64,000 nucleotides of DNA from Bryopsis sp. KO-2023 (Eukaryota > Chlorophyta > Ulvophyceae > Bryopsidales > Bryopsidaceae). A program made the translations under genes and the position numbers. Shown in pieces: positions 33,001 through 34,092 of this stretch (positions within the stretch are counted from its first letter, which is position 1; each line of letters begins with the position of its first letter). The notes below the pieces were generated by a model. It saw nothing but the letters and a program-made list of their open reading frames with translations, was not told the DNA's origin and did not search any database. The DNA is taken from NCBI GenBank assembly GCA_030272585.1, contig BSYQ01000004.1, forward strand, positions 5,642,001 through 5,706,000. Direction: 5' to 3'.

Positions 33001-34092
33001 CAGACGCGAAAGAGTTGCGTGCAGCGCTCAAGAAGATCAAAGGCACGCACGATCCAGCACTCGCGGGAACGAAGTGCTATTACTGCGCGGGAACGCAACA
33101 TGGTGTCGGGGTAAAAACCAGTTGTGGGGCACACTACGTTTGCCCTACACACTGGCCCCATCATCATGTAATGGATCGGGTCATCAATCGGTGGCTCGCG
33201 GATAAAAGTATCCGGCCGCTCGATATGACCGCGGAGCATCTTCGCCTCGGGAAACGTGCGGAGGATTTCCTTCCGCTCCCATCGCTTCCATCCCCGGACA
33301 CTACTGATCAGCTCACCTTACCATGTCAGGTGTGTCGGGTCAAATCCGCAGCCTTCCCCTCGAAAACCGGTGTCAAGGAGCTTGGATCCCGGCTGACATA
33401 CATCCTACGAACGATGTGGGATCTCGAGGGCTTGGACTCAGAGACAGAGTGAGAGAGCGCGGAGCCAGAGCCAGAGCGTCAGAGCCGGACAGAGACAGTT
33501 TTTCCTTGGGGGTTTTCTTTTCTTTTCTTTTCTTTTCTTTTCTTTTCTTTTTCTTTCTTTTTGGGTTCTTCTACGGGTGTGGACACCCTTTGGGGGGGGG
33601 GGGGGGAGTAGTTGATACGTTGATCGCACTCATTTTGCAGTACGAGTGTGTAGTACGGGTTAGTACGGGTTCTAGGGGGTTAAGTTCAGAGAGAACACTT
33701 GTAAAGTAATTCTCTGGTTTGTGAAAGTGTGTGACCCCAGTCTCAACTTCAGCAACGACTCACTAAAACCTACAGGGACCTAACAGAGGGGGTTGGGGGG
33801 CAGAAGCGGAAATAGGTTAGGTAGTCTTAGGAGCATGTGCAAAGCAGAATTAGATAGGTTTGATCAGATTTGGGAAGGGAGAAGGACGGCCTGTCCTTTG
33901 TCCTTTTGGGCAACGGATGGGTCGTCCTACCCTCTGCTGAAAAGCATCGCCCCTGACTTTTTGGCGGTGCAAGCGTCTAGTGCGCACAGCGAGAGGTCTT
34001 TCTCAAGGGTAGGAGCTTTAGTTAGAGCCAGAAGGGCATCCCTTACGCCCCCAAATGTTAGGTATATGTCTTTTCTTAGTATGAACAAATAG
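42..34092 (+). CDS. hAT-A transposase, multi-exon, 5' part missing, split by nested insertions
   Basis: A cut-and-paste DDE transposase of the hAT superfamily, acting in the nucleus. Exons: 42-182 (acceptor at 40-41; contains WDWM and CCCHTLHNSM, the hAT insertion-domain region), 625-822 (ends in the hAT RWNSTY motif), 9023-9109, 16829-16909 continuing at 17382-17563, 17655-17764, and 18094-18355 continuing at 33791-34092. All junctions have GT-AG borders and the phases agree. The protein parallels the hAT-B transposase exon by exon (for example, exon 42-182 matches 12270-12414). Insertions fall at the acceptor of the 9023 exon, in the following intron, inside the 16829 exon and inside the last exon. 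No stop codon breaks the reading frame between them, so the insertions look recent. The N-terminal BED finger would lie upstream of the window. Confidence 0.78.
264..600. repeat. Intronic copies of hAT-A subterminal repeat motif
   Basis: An intron of the hAT-A transposase (183-624) is filled with inverted and direct copies of CCTGTCTAGACAGG / CTGTCTGGACAGG. A unit of about 100 bp is repeated nearly exactly at about 350-440 and 450-545. The same motif fills the transposon's right end (34640-35080). Open frames here are by-products of the repeat. Confidence 0.75.
999..1318 (+). repeat. Chromovirus-1 5' LTR
   Basis: 320 bp, TG...CA ends. It carries the element's promoter and polyadenylation functions by family analogy. 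It holds two tRNA-like segments on the minus strand: around 1041-1100 (box-B-like GAGTTCGAACC), and a perfect five-base-pair T-arm at 1192-1208 with the box B 11-mer GGTTCGAATCC. Confidence 0.95.
1321..1332 (+). promoter_or_regulatory. Chromovirus-1 primer binding site
   Basis: TGGTTTCGGAGC lies two bases after the 5' LTR. It differs at two positions from the widespread plant initiator-Met PBS TGGTATCAGAGC. Chromovirus-2 has the same 12-mer at the same spacing, so this is the likely reverse-transcription start. The priming tRNA is inferred. Confidence 0.75.
1413..2981 (+). CDS. gag: Chromovirus-1 Gag polyprotein (522 aa)
   Basis: Structural protein that would package the element's RNA into cytoplasmic particles. 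The first ATG lies about 80 bp after the primer site. Residues 1-270 are Glu/Lys/Ala-rich and strongly helical, like a long coiled coil. About residues 285-440 contain a retrotransposon gag capsid-type region (with WVESMETYF and FDPFDKAETARDQLFRL). A zinc knuckle C-x2-C-x4-H-x4-C (CHNCGKFGHFARECRS) starts near residue 494. The ORF overlaps pol by 52 nt, with pol in the -1 frame. CpG is frequent here, in contrast to pol. Complete and undamaged. Confidence 0.93.
   Translation: MSAEDLNNVLESVAALKTGCKALEDRLGELEGLEIKTEIANIHKAGQNVEKLVNKHGDEFAKVHKAGLAVEKLANKHGESLQKLSKAVGKLDEAGAGLQDKVKAVKEKVAELGTTNETRHVETTGKLELLEKSAGEIRADMLKVRQGGTKLEQKVSKVSLESQANHQKLMQKLDELTLSQTLRETQAMEFRTETDTKFTTVLATMTELTEQQSTAQSAAGHTLEAGSGLHKKLLDLQEQMANQKIELQASLLSAKHEMEERIRQARTTAGATSGGSAAGPSIPDAWNFAPIRLGNPPQFFGKTGEGASDWVESMETYFVASGCPVGKRALLASTVLRGAAQEWYTVKKASNPMVMASWDVLGQELIEYFDPFDKAETARDQLFRLTHKKGTLREHISLFSKLLIKTPTMATEDKIHLFTHSLQAKIKSHVFLNRPQTFDEAVQLALQADRAAGRAGNEQTPWYPKQNRQYDDKMEIGAVSGEKWNQSSPKKGKCHNCGKFGHFARECRSKKKGGQNKSSGNE
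2930..7528 (+). CDS. pol: Chromovirus-1 Pol polyprotein with chromodomain (1532 aa)
   Basis: Protease, reverse transcriptase, RNase H and integrase. A Ser/Gly/Lys-rich spacer fills the first ~230 residues. The aspartic protease motif DSGAT is near residue 264, the RT catalytic FLDD near 646 and the RNase H motif TDGS near 793. The integrase zinc finger (GHKGKER, CPVCQ) is near 1095-1130, with a D,D,E catalytic core at about 1162, 1223 and 1260. A C-terminal chromodomain (EFHVERILDH..., WQGYDRGHDSWEP) occupies about 1457-1515. Chromodomains of this class direct integration to marked chromatin. The start is uncertain because translation may come from a -1 frameshift out of gag. From 3720 onwards there is no CpG at all, so every Arg after about residue 264 is AGA or AGG. 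Confidence 0.95.
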   Translation: MSIEEEGWPKQVVGKRVGPPWTRPGGASKKPGHANVMSEMSSGSRQNGSQDKDGMNENQRILSGGKVLVVDKVGVETSKGSPGNGAQANAGSRCNTSSSYGRRFGGGKLARSSTSDSRAGKGDPDSINAQGSIPTVLGQSKQKTPEKEGITKDRVQSSPSKGSVEVQTQIQRLKESTSKPREVLTASGVWKSTQATGDSQGGHGIHKKVRFSPPAETHCPTPSQEKVENMMTGKLGSVGQGDLGSTLLYVPGKLHKQTVKCLIDSGATGDFMDVQTAQENALKIIKDAHLSVELADGSRILLKQQALVRIRMGPWVIKRIFWMVPNLKHKVILGKAWLVDHNPHINWRSHVITICRPNKVPIKLQGYHPKVAAVQDPQEINLLSASEAKRCLKNRDGEAYLVLVRKTQDPQASGEINAAKQIRNPGESMEVKGTEDGTDANFKSMVDGLDDELRELKDVLNDYKDVFPMDLPSHLPPHRPWDMKIPLKGDAKPIFGPLYKQSPKELDALKEQLDYLLEKGMIRPSHSNFGAPVLFVPKPGGALRFCVDYRALNRATKITQFPIPRMDEMLDRLGHAKYFSKVDLRAGFWQLRMAPGEEGKTAFRTKYGQYEFLVMPMGLSGSPGHFMSMMNEILAPFIDKFVQVFLDDILIYSSTPEEHAQHMKLVLEALRKHKLYAKLVKSAVGKKEVDFLGTWVTHQGVQPMADKLDAIKQWPTPSNVHDVRSFLGLCCFYRRFVANFSGKAAALTNLTKGNQQFIWGEEEKQAFEDLKDALCSAPVLIHPREDWPWIVATDGSQSGVGGVLMQEGPDGLHPVAFESHKLTDAESRYPIHEIELLGIVHCLKKWRAYLEGREFVLRTDNQSLVWLDSQQHLSRRQARWVEFLAPFRFQTVHIPGKDNVVADALSRCPHPVDPRDSGSGGGDLKASTPTGTTKTLVQHDGKVQRYQGLGAWGENHPQDLVFDEQPGEPLGSRLVKVTGCQTGKLPERLKTDVMPSDARGGTKWGTGKGLSRSDEQINALEKSSMEPMAQGSPKEVADAQMNDEHCKEILKRLESDIQTQRVFKMSADGVLQTVEGKIVVPQSLKAMVMKEGHDSLIGGHKGKERTLSTLQQNFWWKKMSQEVAQYCRSCPVCQKTKSSTQKIAGDLQPLQIPNRRWSSVSLDLITGLPRTERGKDAIVVFVDRMSKMSHFCATQGTIGATGMARMLFDEVWRHHGMPEDLVSDRDARFTSELWKELMKLVGTTLKMSSARHPQSDGQTERLNRILEESLRAYVSHSQTDWDLKLSAAEFVYNQGKQSSTGYSPFYLNSGEEPLVPAALLGRKKIETPIRGVDEILNDLKMDVEVAKTCIARAQNRQKQSADKHRRTDEFSVDDMVLLSTKDLKLAGDRCKKLGPKYVGPFRVLKRVGQVAYELEVPQQWSLHPVFHISKLRRYIQDEQHGEREPNPVPPEIIDGNTEFHVERILDHREIKRGRGRGRTSREFLIRWQGYDRGHDSWEPIRNLENCPEIAAAYFQQNNLEASNQEKKIWKWS
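7529..7840 (+). other. Chromovirus-1 3' noncoding region and purine tract
   Basis: No convincing gene lies between pol and the 3' LTR. The stretch is T/G-rich and free of CpG, like pol. It ends with a purine-rich run, GGGGGAGT at 7831-7838, just before the LTR at 7841. That is the expected place for the polypurine tract priming plus-strand DNA. The open frame at 7607-7858 looks random. Confidence 0.7.
7841..8160 (+). repeat. Chromovirus-1 3' LTR
   Basis: 319 of 320 positions match the 5' LTR. Followed by the second copy of the ggacc duplication (8161-8165). The T-arm-like minus-strand motif is at 8034-8050. Confidence 0.95.
8451..8915 (+). mobile_element. MITE-1b inserted into MITE-1a
   Basis: Starts CAGAGATAGGACTTGGGCC and ends GTCCTATCTGTG; the far end differs from the family's usual ...CCTATCACTG at two bases. 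Flanked by the 8-bp duplication gttacggt (8443-8450, 8916-8923), a sequence abundant inside the family itself. Contains the tRNA-like segment with box B GGTTCGAATCC at 8673-8683. About 465 bp, noncoding. Confidence 0.88.
9150..9460. repeat. hAT-B left terminal and subterminal repeats
   Basis: Short direct and inverted copies of CTGTGCTGCACAGACAACGC, CCTGTCCTGT and related motifs. Three exact tandem units of about 21 bp lie at about 9371-9440. Such arrays are typical transposase-binding sites next to hAT ends. They are not CRISPR: the units are contiguous and lie beside a terminal inverted repeat. Confidence 0.8.
9595..15895 (+). CDS. hAT-B transposase, ~13 exons, BED finger to dimerisation domain
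   Basis: A hAT DDE transposase. Probable exons: 9595-10147, 10488-10583, ~10875-11000, ~11142-11374, ~11631-11858, ~12052-12158, ~12270-12414, ~12535-12721, ~12807-13002, ~13100-13275, ~13368-13479, ~13580-13786, and 14441-14459 plus 15494-15895. The third exon holds a BED finger (CNLCGERVSF ... HAKTH). Later exons carry CDIWTSRRQDKF, ITDQGSNVV, CMCHVLHNAV, the RWNSTY motif and the C-terminal SSSSSERSFSKTGAIVRARR. The exon ending near 13275 uses a GC donor (gcaagt). As written, exon 1 (Gly/Arg repeats) joins exon 2 one base out of frame, so either the first exon is wrong or this copy has an indel. hAT-D splits the last exon, leaving a clean frame once removed. Confidence 0.82.
9750..9945 (+). 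repeat. GGAGGGAGA / GGAACAGGA minisatellite in hAT-B first exon
   Basis: Tandem units of 9 bp encode Gly-Gly-Thr, Gly-Gly-Ser and Gly-Gly-Arg repeats in the frame starting at 9595. The units are in-frame multiples, so copy-number changes would keep the frame. Confidence 0.85.
10175..10435 (+). repeat. Tandem repeat with CATGTG arrays in hAT-B intron 1
   Basis: About three copies of a ~110-120 bp unit. Each has a G run, GACTGCATGTGCATGTG, ATGTTGAAAT and TGAATGTCCAGCCTGAACTG. Embedded (CATGTG)n tracts vary in length. Intronic, no coding sense. Confidence 0.85.
10680..10815. repeat. Intronic AGTGCACAGAT array in hAT-B
   Basis: Short tandem copies of GCACAGATAGT and GAACAGATA. The motif resembles the CTGTGCACAG repeats of the transposon's ends, and another intronic cluster lies at 11400-11600. 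Possible internal transposase-binding sites. Confidence 0.6.
13879..14342 (+). mobile_element. MITE-1c (464 bp) in an intron of hAT-B
   Basis: Ends CAGAGATAGGACTT and GTCCTATCACTG. Exact 8-bp duplication actgtaag at 13871-13878 and 14343-14350. Contains a tRNA-like block: A-box-like TGGTTCAGTGTTAAAGCG near 14058 and box B GGTTCGAATCC at 14101-14111. A hairpin GTACGATTTTC/GAAAATTGTAC lies near the right end. No protein coding. Confidence 0.96.
14460..15485. mobile_element. hAT-D: GATC-rich non-autonomous hAT-like element (1026 bp)
   Basis: Terminal repeats CATACTATGGATC and GATCCATAGTATG are perfect. The 8-bp duplication gtatcaag flanks it (14452-14459, 15486-15493). It interrupts the last hAT-B exon, and excision with one duplication copy restores the frame. 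Both subterminal zones are saturated with CGATCACGATCGG-type motifs. The centre is a large palindrome (about 14787-15064) whose arms are tRNA-like. Noncoding, so it needs a transposase from elsewhere. Confidence 0.93.
14787..15064. repeat. Palindrome of two tRNA-like arms in hAT-D
   Basis: The left arm read on the minus strand (14790-14885) and the right arm on the plus strand (14955-15062) both run GTGGCTCCGAGTGGTCCAAG ... GGTTCGAATCC, like a Leu/Ser-type tRNA with A and B boxes. The box B 11-mer is at 14817-14827 (minus) and 15024-15034 (plus). A ~22-bp perfect inverted repeat (GTCATCCGTGTCATTATATAC and its complement) flanks the centre. The anticodon and acceptor stems are degenerate, so these are relics and not tRNA genes. 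Confidence 0.75.
15790..15885 (+). repeat. GGAGGTGGAGGGTGG minisatellite at hAT-B transposase C-terminus
   Basis: About six 15-bp units encode repeated Val-Glu-Gly-Gly-Glu at the end of the transposase frame that stops at 15895. Confidence 0.85.
15900..16345 (+). repeat. Tandem satellite downstream of hAT-B transposase
   Basis: Repeats of a 60-90 bp unit containing GTGACTGCAGTTTATAGTGG, GAAAACAATGGGG and GGGATATGGAATTTGC. Two unit lengths alternate, a short form and a form with an extra AACAAAGGGGAAAACAATGG block. Both strands are open over long stretches only because the repeat lacks stops. Confidence 0.9.
16370..16705. repeat. hAT-B right subterminal and terminal repeats
   Basis: Direct and inverted CTGTGCACAG, CACAGACAG and CTGTCCTGT motifs mirror those at 9150-9460. 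The right end reads ...CAGCCCATGTCTG at 16705. Confidence 0.8.
16910..17373 (-). mobile_element. MITE-1d (464 bp, reverse) inside a hAT-A transposase exon
   Basis: Begins CAGTGATAGGACTTTACGG and ends AAGTCCTATCTCTG. Exact 8-bp duplication cacacaac at 16902-16909 and 17374-17381. The exon reads through in frame if the MITE and one duplication copy are removed (His-Thr-Thr-Gly-Gly). Same length as MITE-1c and MITE-1e. Box B on the minus strand at 17141-17151. Confidence 0.96.
18356..18528 (+). repeat. Chromovirus-2 outer 5' LTR
   Basis: 173 bp, TG...CA. One substitution relative to the outer 3' LTR (AAATTAATTC versus AAAGTAATTC). The PBS TGGTTTCGGAGC follows at 18531, after two spacer bases. 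Confidence 0.95.
18531..18542 (+). promoter_or_regulatory. Chromovirus-2 primer binding site
   Basis: TGGTTTCGGAGC two bases downstream of the LTR, identical to the site in chromovirus-1. The inner copy has it at 28016-28027. Confidence 0.75.
18543..19030 (+). other. Chromovirus-2 5' leader
   Basis: About 490 bp between the primer site and gag. Short overlapping frames in both strands show no recognisable protein. This is the expected place for dimerisation and packaging signals, but none can be named from the sequence. The same leader is repeated in the inner copy (28028-28515). Confidence 0.6.
19031..21997 (+). CDS. gag: Chromovirus-2 Gag (988 aa, long form)
   Basis: Structural polyprotein, much longer than usual gypsy Gag. 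An acidic N-terminus is followed by a long Glu/Gln/Arg-rich coiled-coil region (about residues 95-345) and an SR-like cluster (SRSSRRSRSRSS, about 337). Next come a Pro/Thr-rich stretch and a Gly-rich linker (610-690). The retrotransposon gag capsid-type domain lies at about 710-870 (WIRDWQAELTNF, RTNLSGSAATWR). An RGG/Gly-Arg-rich basic region precedes one zinc knuckle, CYICGEVGHGFGKC, near residue 960. The stop at 21995-21997 overlaps the pol ATG at 21973 by 25 nt, with pol in the -1 frame. Intact. Confidence 0.93.
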   Translation: MSGHDEQLYLEYGIEDNQQERDAPDGPPLYPLIVAQELPAVGLPIQAEMDRPLQAYGIPAHPDMVEEAGDEEADIGPEFDEEMEEEPGVFINQQTQHLQQSQVNVHNQTLHVHNDGLQERDLHESQERLYSQLSEEAAQRTAQVAEHLDSRMEGACSSMASQVHDVLDSTLQSRHHQIEGQLSERLDERIQDLDAAAKGRLSQMEAGLANIRDVAQKEVDEAKEAQRILAEQVADTDEQRRKLEEEFDRQHADALWGLDTVQQELRETQALVDAGQSKQFKELIRVKHDLEATKDRAESFQTQHHAEVAYLLKEAAAAKEAAARLQMEMEELKRSQSRSSRRSRSRSSTRSKEPREMLQEMLQDPETAQELKKVFEDVADTKFTSNFEFWRKKDAAAVATQMASAAQQTPLVAAMAGAGTRTVAQPPSLAEVQVPFGQPPQTSSGFAPDSVGFPPIPPVFPRANRPITRPASPPVIIPGVGRGSAISGQGNVPRPIVRPSAVFGQTPNTRPPAVLQPVQPPQRTQASPVVQTVPLTTPTTTSPEPPRTLPMPPPVSQPVLSHPSMISPPGYYAMGASYIRPSILGHSVNVYGAPSSGNPYVGWGSYPRIPQRAGGGGGGGGGGDDDGSGDGSGGGPSDRSGRGSAPGPHIGGGGEGPSRNPGGGPGDGGGGGGGGGGPPGPPGGVPDFMGYARPENRLLHIPNAVKFPMPKPYTGAGDRWIRDWQAELTNFCKVYDLDESVWLKVFRTNLSGSAATWRNMQEMRIREGVRPMFQDWVQLVEELAIAFEPTRMSDVSRRKLRKLQQTGTVRSYINAFRDLILRIPNMTEEEQYLTFVDGLRPQIRHQVVTMVTEGVEAAIVTAERIDSLGSQSQNNRGRGRGRGRWNWNWKNKPKADQNQQMQGQQPQPPPPPQDQNQQMGGGNRGGGGRGRGRGGRRGGGRNRGGGGRQQQGGARGGGACYICGEVGHGFGKCPKGPTFQKWLKDHAA
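21973..26082 (+). CDS. pol: Chromovirus-2 Pol with chromodomain (1369 aa)
   Basis: Protease, reverse transcriptase, RNase H, integrase and chromodomain. A basic start is followed by an acidic spacer. The protease active site reads DCGAT near residue 193, where most relatives have DSGA or DTGA. The RT catalytic FIDD is near 580 and the RNase H TDASG near 727. The integrase HHCC finger (HAGAARTS ... CPVCQRTK) lies at about 926-970. Catalytic Asp, Asp and Glu are near 997, 1056 and 1091. The chromodomain (IEYEVERILRDRG, LWKGYDLMEATWEP) occupies about 1290-1340. The element has normal CpG content, unlike chromovirus-1 pol. No slippery heptamer is evident in the gag-pol overlap; re-initiation at the overlapping ATG is possible. 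Confidence 0.95.
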   Translation: MAKRSRRIEETSLHAARRKRARRRRYRHRRRQKLRESRAREREGNKKTEKESKRNPAQRAENPLMSTKLGDKERMDDSSTVILSTSGRELAESVGSVHEDSGSSSGDSNLESVPPCGEKQASEGSVKSLDRTSPRVPSDADAREASDRKKQPGVEGGDYLQDSFNPLVNNHHLKFMGYELKGRIGGVSISAYLDCGATENYVAQKLVDRLGLEFSSCNKTVSLANGSVCNVDKRCGNINMQLGGYKTQFSADVFPHLTYDIVLGLPWLIANNPSIDFAQGTINIRQGQGWITVPVKERPTDYLQLANETTPLITHKKIFRYIKKQTEATDSLAYLVVVRESDPTDSNHLMQYPYEGVTVDSLQTSAGTNTPQETEVPKLLHDQMHPDIRSVVEEYSHIFPKDLPPGIPPVRKGHEFKIDLEDESMSPIHRPLYKLSPAELDEVRTQVDYLLEQRKIRPSESPWGAPILFVPKKDGGLRMCVDYRWINHYTIKNRYPLPLPEELMDRLAKAKIYTKIDLRSGYWQFPVRPKDTPKTAFRTRYGHFEFLVCPFGMSNCPAQFQTMVQDLLGEFLDHFVVVFIDDILVFSNSVEEHVDHLKQVFERLHKHKLYAKASKCEVGVSETDYLGYHLSGKGLQPMSDKVRAIQEWKELSSVGDVRSFLGMVSYYRKFIPEFARIAGPLHDLIKKNHVWTWGPIQREAFSKLKQKITRTPILLLPDPLLRYTVITDASGTAYGAVLCQDHGKGLQPIAYLSRRLKPAETRYSAYERELGAVAYALSQWRHYLEGAPGEVTVLTDHQPITHFMTQAKMSRTQSRWYTSGYFDSIDPKIVYVPGKANVLADALSRSLPDSQDQIHALSAWVVDEADAWKTAIAADQKLQAEVAKIQEGKPTKLSFEDGWLYYQATPTSDKVLVVPNGYRKKVMGEFHDVPSAGHAGAARTSDVLQRYYWWKGVGKDVQAYVRTCPVCQRTKADTTKQKGLLHPLPIPTTKWEQITTDLVTDLPKSRGFTAIAVFVDRLTKYVRFAPCTKEITAPEYAKLFVDKIYKHYGLPKVIISDRDPRFTSSFWRSLFSLLGTQLRMSTAYHPQTDGQSEVTIRVLEDFLRPYVERYPDRWVDFLATAEFAANNSRNVSTGYAPAHLLYGQHMGQITVQKKLTAKEESEMATEMVKRMDEQLQQAKQQYATAQERMCVQANKRRREVIFKEGDEVLVRSTFIPLQSLQKIPPKIRRRFVGPFKVDKAISTVAYRLQLPPHWTIHSTFHVSKLKAYNRLSEDDEREVEPPEGELVDGAIEYEVERILRDRGTPNRREYLILWKGYDLMEATWEPEAHLANASDILAEYLRNRTRLPTKEEIRSKREERRTRRRKQPL
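26283..27841 (+). CDS. Chromovirus-2 ORF3, N-terminal part (coiled-coil protein), interrupted by inner copy
   Basis: A third ORF after pol, of unknown function. The likely start is the ATG at 26403, after a short leader in the same frame. The visible protein is almost entirely Glu/Lys/Ala-rich heptad-like coiled coil, with several Ser-Ala-Lys/Arg repeats and a lysine/alanine repeat zone (AEKKADAEKQ-type) near the end. The frame runs into the inner LTR at 27842. The true continuation is at 33008-33452, joined in frame through one copy of gacgc. I recognise no homolog. Its place corresponds to the extra or env-like ORF position of some plant retrotransposons, but I see no signal peptide or membrane segment. 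Confidence 0.8.
27842..28013 (+). repeat. Chromovirus-2 inner 5' LTR
   Basis: 172 bp. Shares with the inner 3' LTR the loss of one A (ACGTTGTCGC versus ACGTTGATCGC in the outer LTRs). PBS follows at 28016-28027. Confidence 0.95.
28516..31482 (+). CDS. gag: Chromovirus-2 inner copy Gag (988 aa)
   Basis: Same length and architecture as the outer gag at 19031, with only a few substitutions (for example Lys to Arg in the SR-like region, near residue 353). Intact coiled coil, capsid region, RGG region and zinc knuckle. Because pol is deleted in this copy, Gag is the only complete element protein it could make. Confidence 0.93.
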   Translation: MSGHDEQLYLEYGIEDNQQERDAPDGPPLYPLIVAQELPAVGLPIQAEMDRPLQAYGIPAHPDMVEEAGDEEADIGPEFDEEMEEEPGVFINQQTQHLQQSQVNVHNQTLHVHNDGLQERDLHESQERLYSQLSEEAAQRTAQVAEHLDSRMEGACSSMASQVHDVLDSTLQSRHHQIEGQLSERLDERIQDLDAAAKGRLSQMEAGLANIRDVAQKEVDEAKEAQRILAEQVADTDEQRRKLEEEFDRQHADALWGLDTVQQELRETQALVDAGQSKQFKELIRVKHDLEATKDRAESFQTQHHAEVAYLLKEAAAAKEAAARLQMEMEELKRSQSRSSRRSRSRSSTRSREPREMLQEMLQDPETAQELKKVFEDVADTKFTSNFEFWRKKDAAAVATQMASAAQQTPLVAAMAGAGTRTVAQPPSLAEVQVPFGQPPQTSSGFAPDSVGFPPIPPVFPRANRPITRPASPPVIIPGVGRGSAISGQGNVPRPIVRPSAVFGQTPNTRPPAVLQPVQPPQRTQASPVVQTVPLTTPTTTSPEPPRTLPMPPPVSQPVLSHPSMISPPGYYAMGASYIRPSILGHSVNVYGAPSSGNPYVGWGSYPRIPQRAGGGGGGGGGGDDDGSGDGSGGGPSDRSGRGSAPGPHIGGGGEGPSRNPGGGPGDGGGGGGGGGGPPGPPGGVPDFMGYARPENRLLHIPNAVKFPMPKPYTGAGDRWIRDWQAELTNFCKVYDLDESVWLKVFRTNLSGSAATWRNMQEMRIREGVRPMFQDWVQLVEELAIAFEPTRMSDVSRRKLRKLQQTGTVRSYINAFRDLILRIPNMTEEEQYLTFVDGLRPQIRHQVVTMVTEGVEAAIVTAERIDSLGSQSQNNRGRGRGRGRWNWNWKNKPKADQNQQMQGQQPQPPPPPQDQNQQMGGGNRGGGGRGRGRGGRRGGGRNRGGGGRQQQGGARGGGACYICGEVGHGFGKCPKGPTFQKWLKDHAA
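31458..32105 (+). pseudogene. pol: Chromovirus-2 inner copy pol, truncated just after the protease active site
   Basis: 215 codons match the start of the outer pol, including the DCGAT protease motif near residue 193. The frame ends within a few residues at a stop created by the deletion junction (32103-32105). Everything from the second half of the protease onward is absent, so no enzyme can be made. Confidence 0.93.
32106..32695 (+). pseudogene. Chromovirus-2 inner copy ORF3 remnant with C-terminal Cys/His domain
   Basis: The ORF3 frame resumes after the deletion: a short Lys/Glu/Ala repeat, then the complete C-terminal Cys/His domain (CYYCAGTQHG, CPTHWPHHH, CQVC) and the stop. The first possible ATG in frame is at 32162. 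The coiled coil is lost. It shows what the outer ORF3 looked like before interruption. Confidence 0.8.
32807..32827 (+). promoter_or_regulatory. Chromovirus-2 inner polypurine tract
   Basis: A 15-bp G run followed by AGTAGT stands directly before the 3' LTR at 32828. A TTTTCTTTTC pyrimidine tract and a CTACGGGTGTGGACACCC hairpin precede it. The outer copy has the same arrangement at 33592-33612. Confidence 0.75.
32828..33002 (+). repeat. Chromovirus-2 inner 3' LTR
   Basis: 175 bp. Seven changes from its 5' partner (three 1-base insertions and four substitutions), mostly in the second half. That is more than the single change between the outer LTRs, although this copy must be younger. Confidence 0.93.
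33008..33452 (+). CDS. Chromovirus-2 ORF3, C-terminal Cys/His domain (outer copy)
   Basis: Continues ORF3 after the inner insertion. About 148 residues: a basic helix (KELRAALKKI), then a Cys/His cluster with CYYC, a Cys-Gly-Ala-His, CPTHWPHHH and later CQVC. This is a probable zinc-binding fold. The inner element carries the same domain at 32254-32695 with very few changes, so it is conserved between copies. Function unknown. Confidence 0.75.
33613..33785 (+). repeat. Chromovirus-2 outer 3' LTR
   Basis: 173 bp, one substitution from the outer 5' LTR. Followed by the second gaggg duplication and the resumed hAT-A exon. Confidence 0.95.
33791..34092 (+). CDS. hAT-A transposase C-terminal exon part: hAT dimerisation domain
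   Basis: This is the downstream half of the last hAT-A transposase exon, cut off from 18094-18355 by chromovirus-2. Joining across one copy of the gaggg duplication keeps the frame. It encodes the conserved hAT C-terminal dimerisation region: CPLSFWATDG, then SSAHSERSFSRVGALVRARR, then NVRYMSFLSMNK before the stop. The equivalent hAT-B region has the same order of motifs. Read alone it could be mistaken for a small independent gene starting at an internal ATG (33793). Confidence 0.85.

Larger units (their letters stand above)
27842..33002 (+). mobile_element. Chromovirus-2 inner copy, 5.1-kb internal deletion, nested in ORF3 of the outer copy
   Basis: LTRs at 27842-28013 and 32828-33002; the 5-bp duplication gacgc flanks it (27837-27841, 33003-33007). 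Gag and leader are almost identical to the outer copy. The sequence jumps at 32102/32103 from the pol position equal to 22618 to the ORF3 position equal to 27695, removing about 5.08 kb (rest of protease, RT, RNase H, integrase, chromodomain and most of ORF3). Only trivial or no homology is seen at the junction. It is therefore a non-autonomous derivative that kept Gag and all end signals. Confidence 0.95.
18356..33785 (+). mobile_element. Chromovirus-2 (outer copy): gypsy element with a third ORF, ~10.3 kb before nested insertion
   Basis: LTRs at 18356-18528 and 33613-33785 (173 bp each, TGATACG...CTAACA) differ at one base. The 5-bp duplication gaggg flanks it (18351-18355, 33786-33790). 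Internal order is primer site, gag (19031), pol with chromodomain (21973), ORF3 (from 26283 or 26403, finishing at 33452), pyrimidine-rich tract and G-run polypurine tract. A shortened copy of the same family (27842-33002) interrupts ORF3. The element lies in the last exon of the hAT-A transposase. Its LTRs are unusually short for its length. Confidence 0.96.

Noticed and set aside
18356-33785. Tandem array of two retrotransposons sharing LTRs
   Set aside because: Each LTR pair has its own 5-bp duplication (gaggg and gacgc), and ORF3 of the outer copy resumes in frame after the inner copy, proving nesting and not a tandem array.
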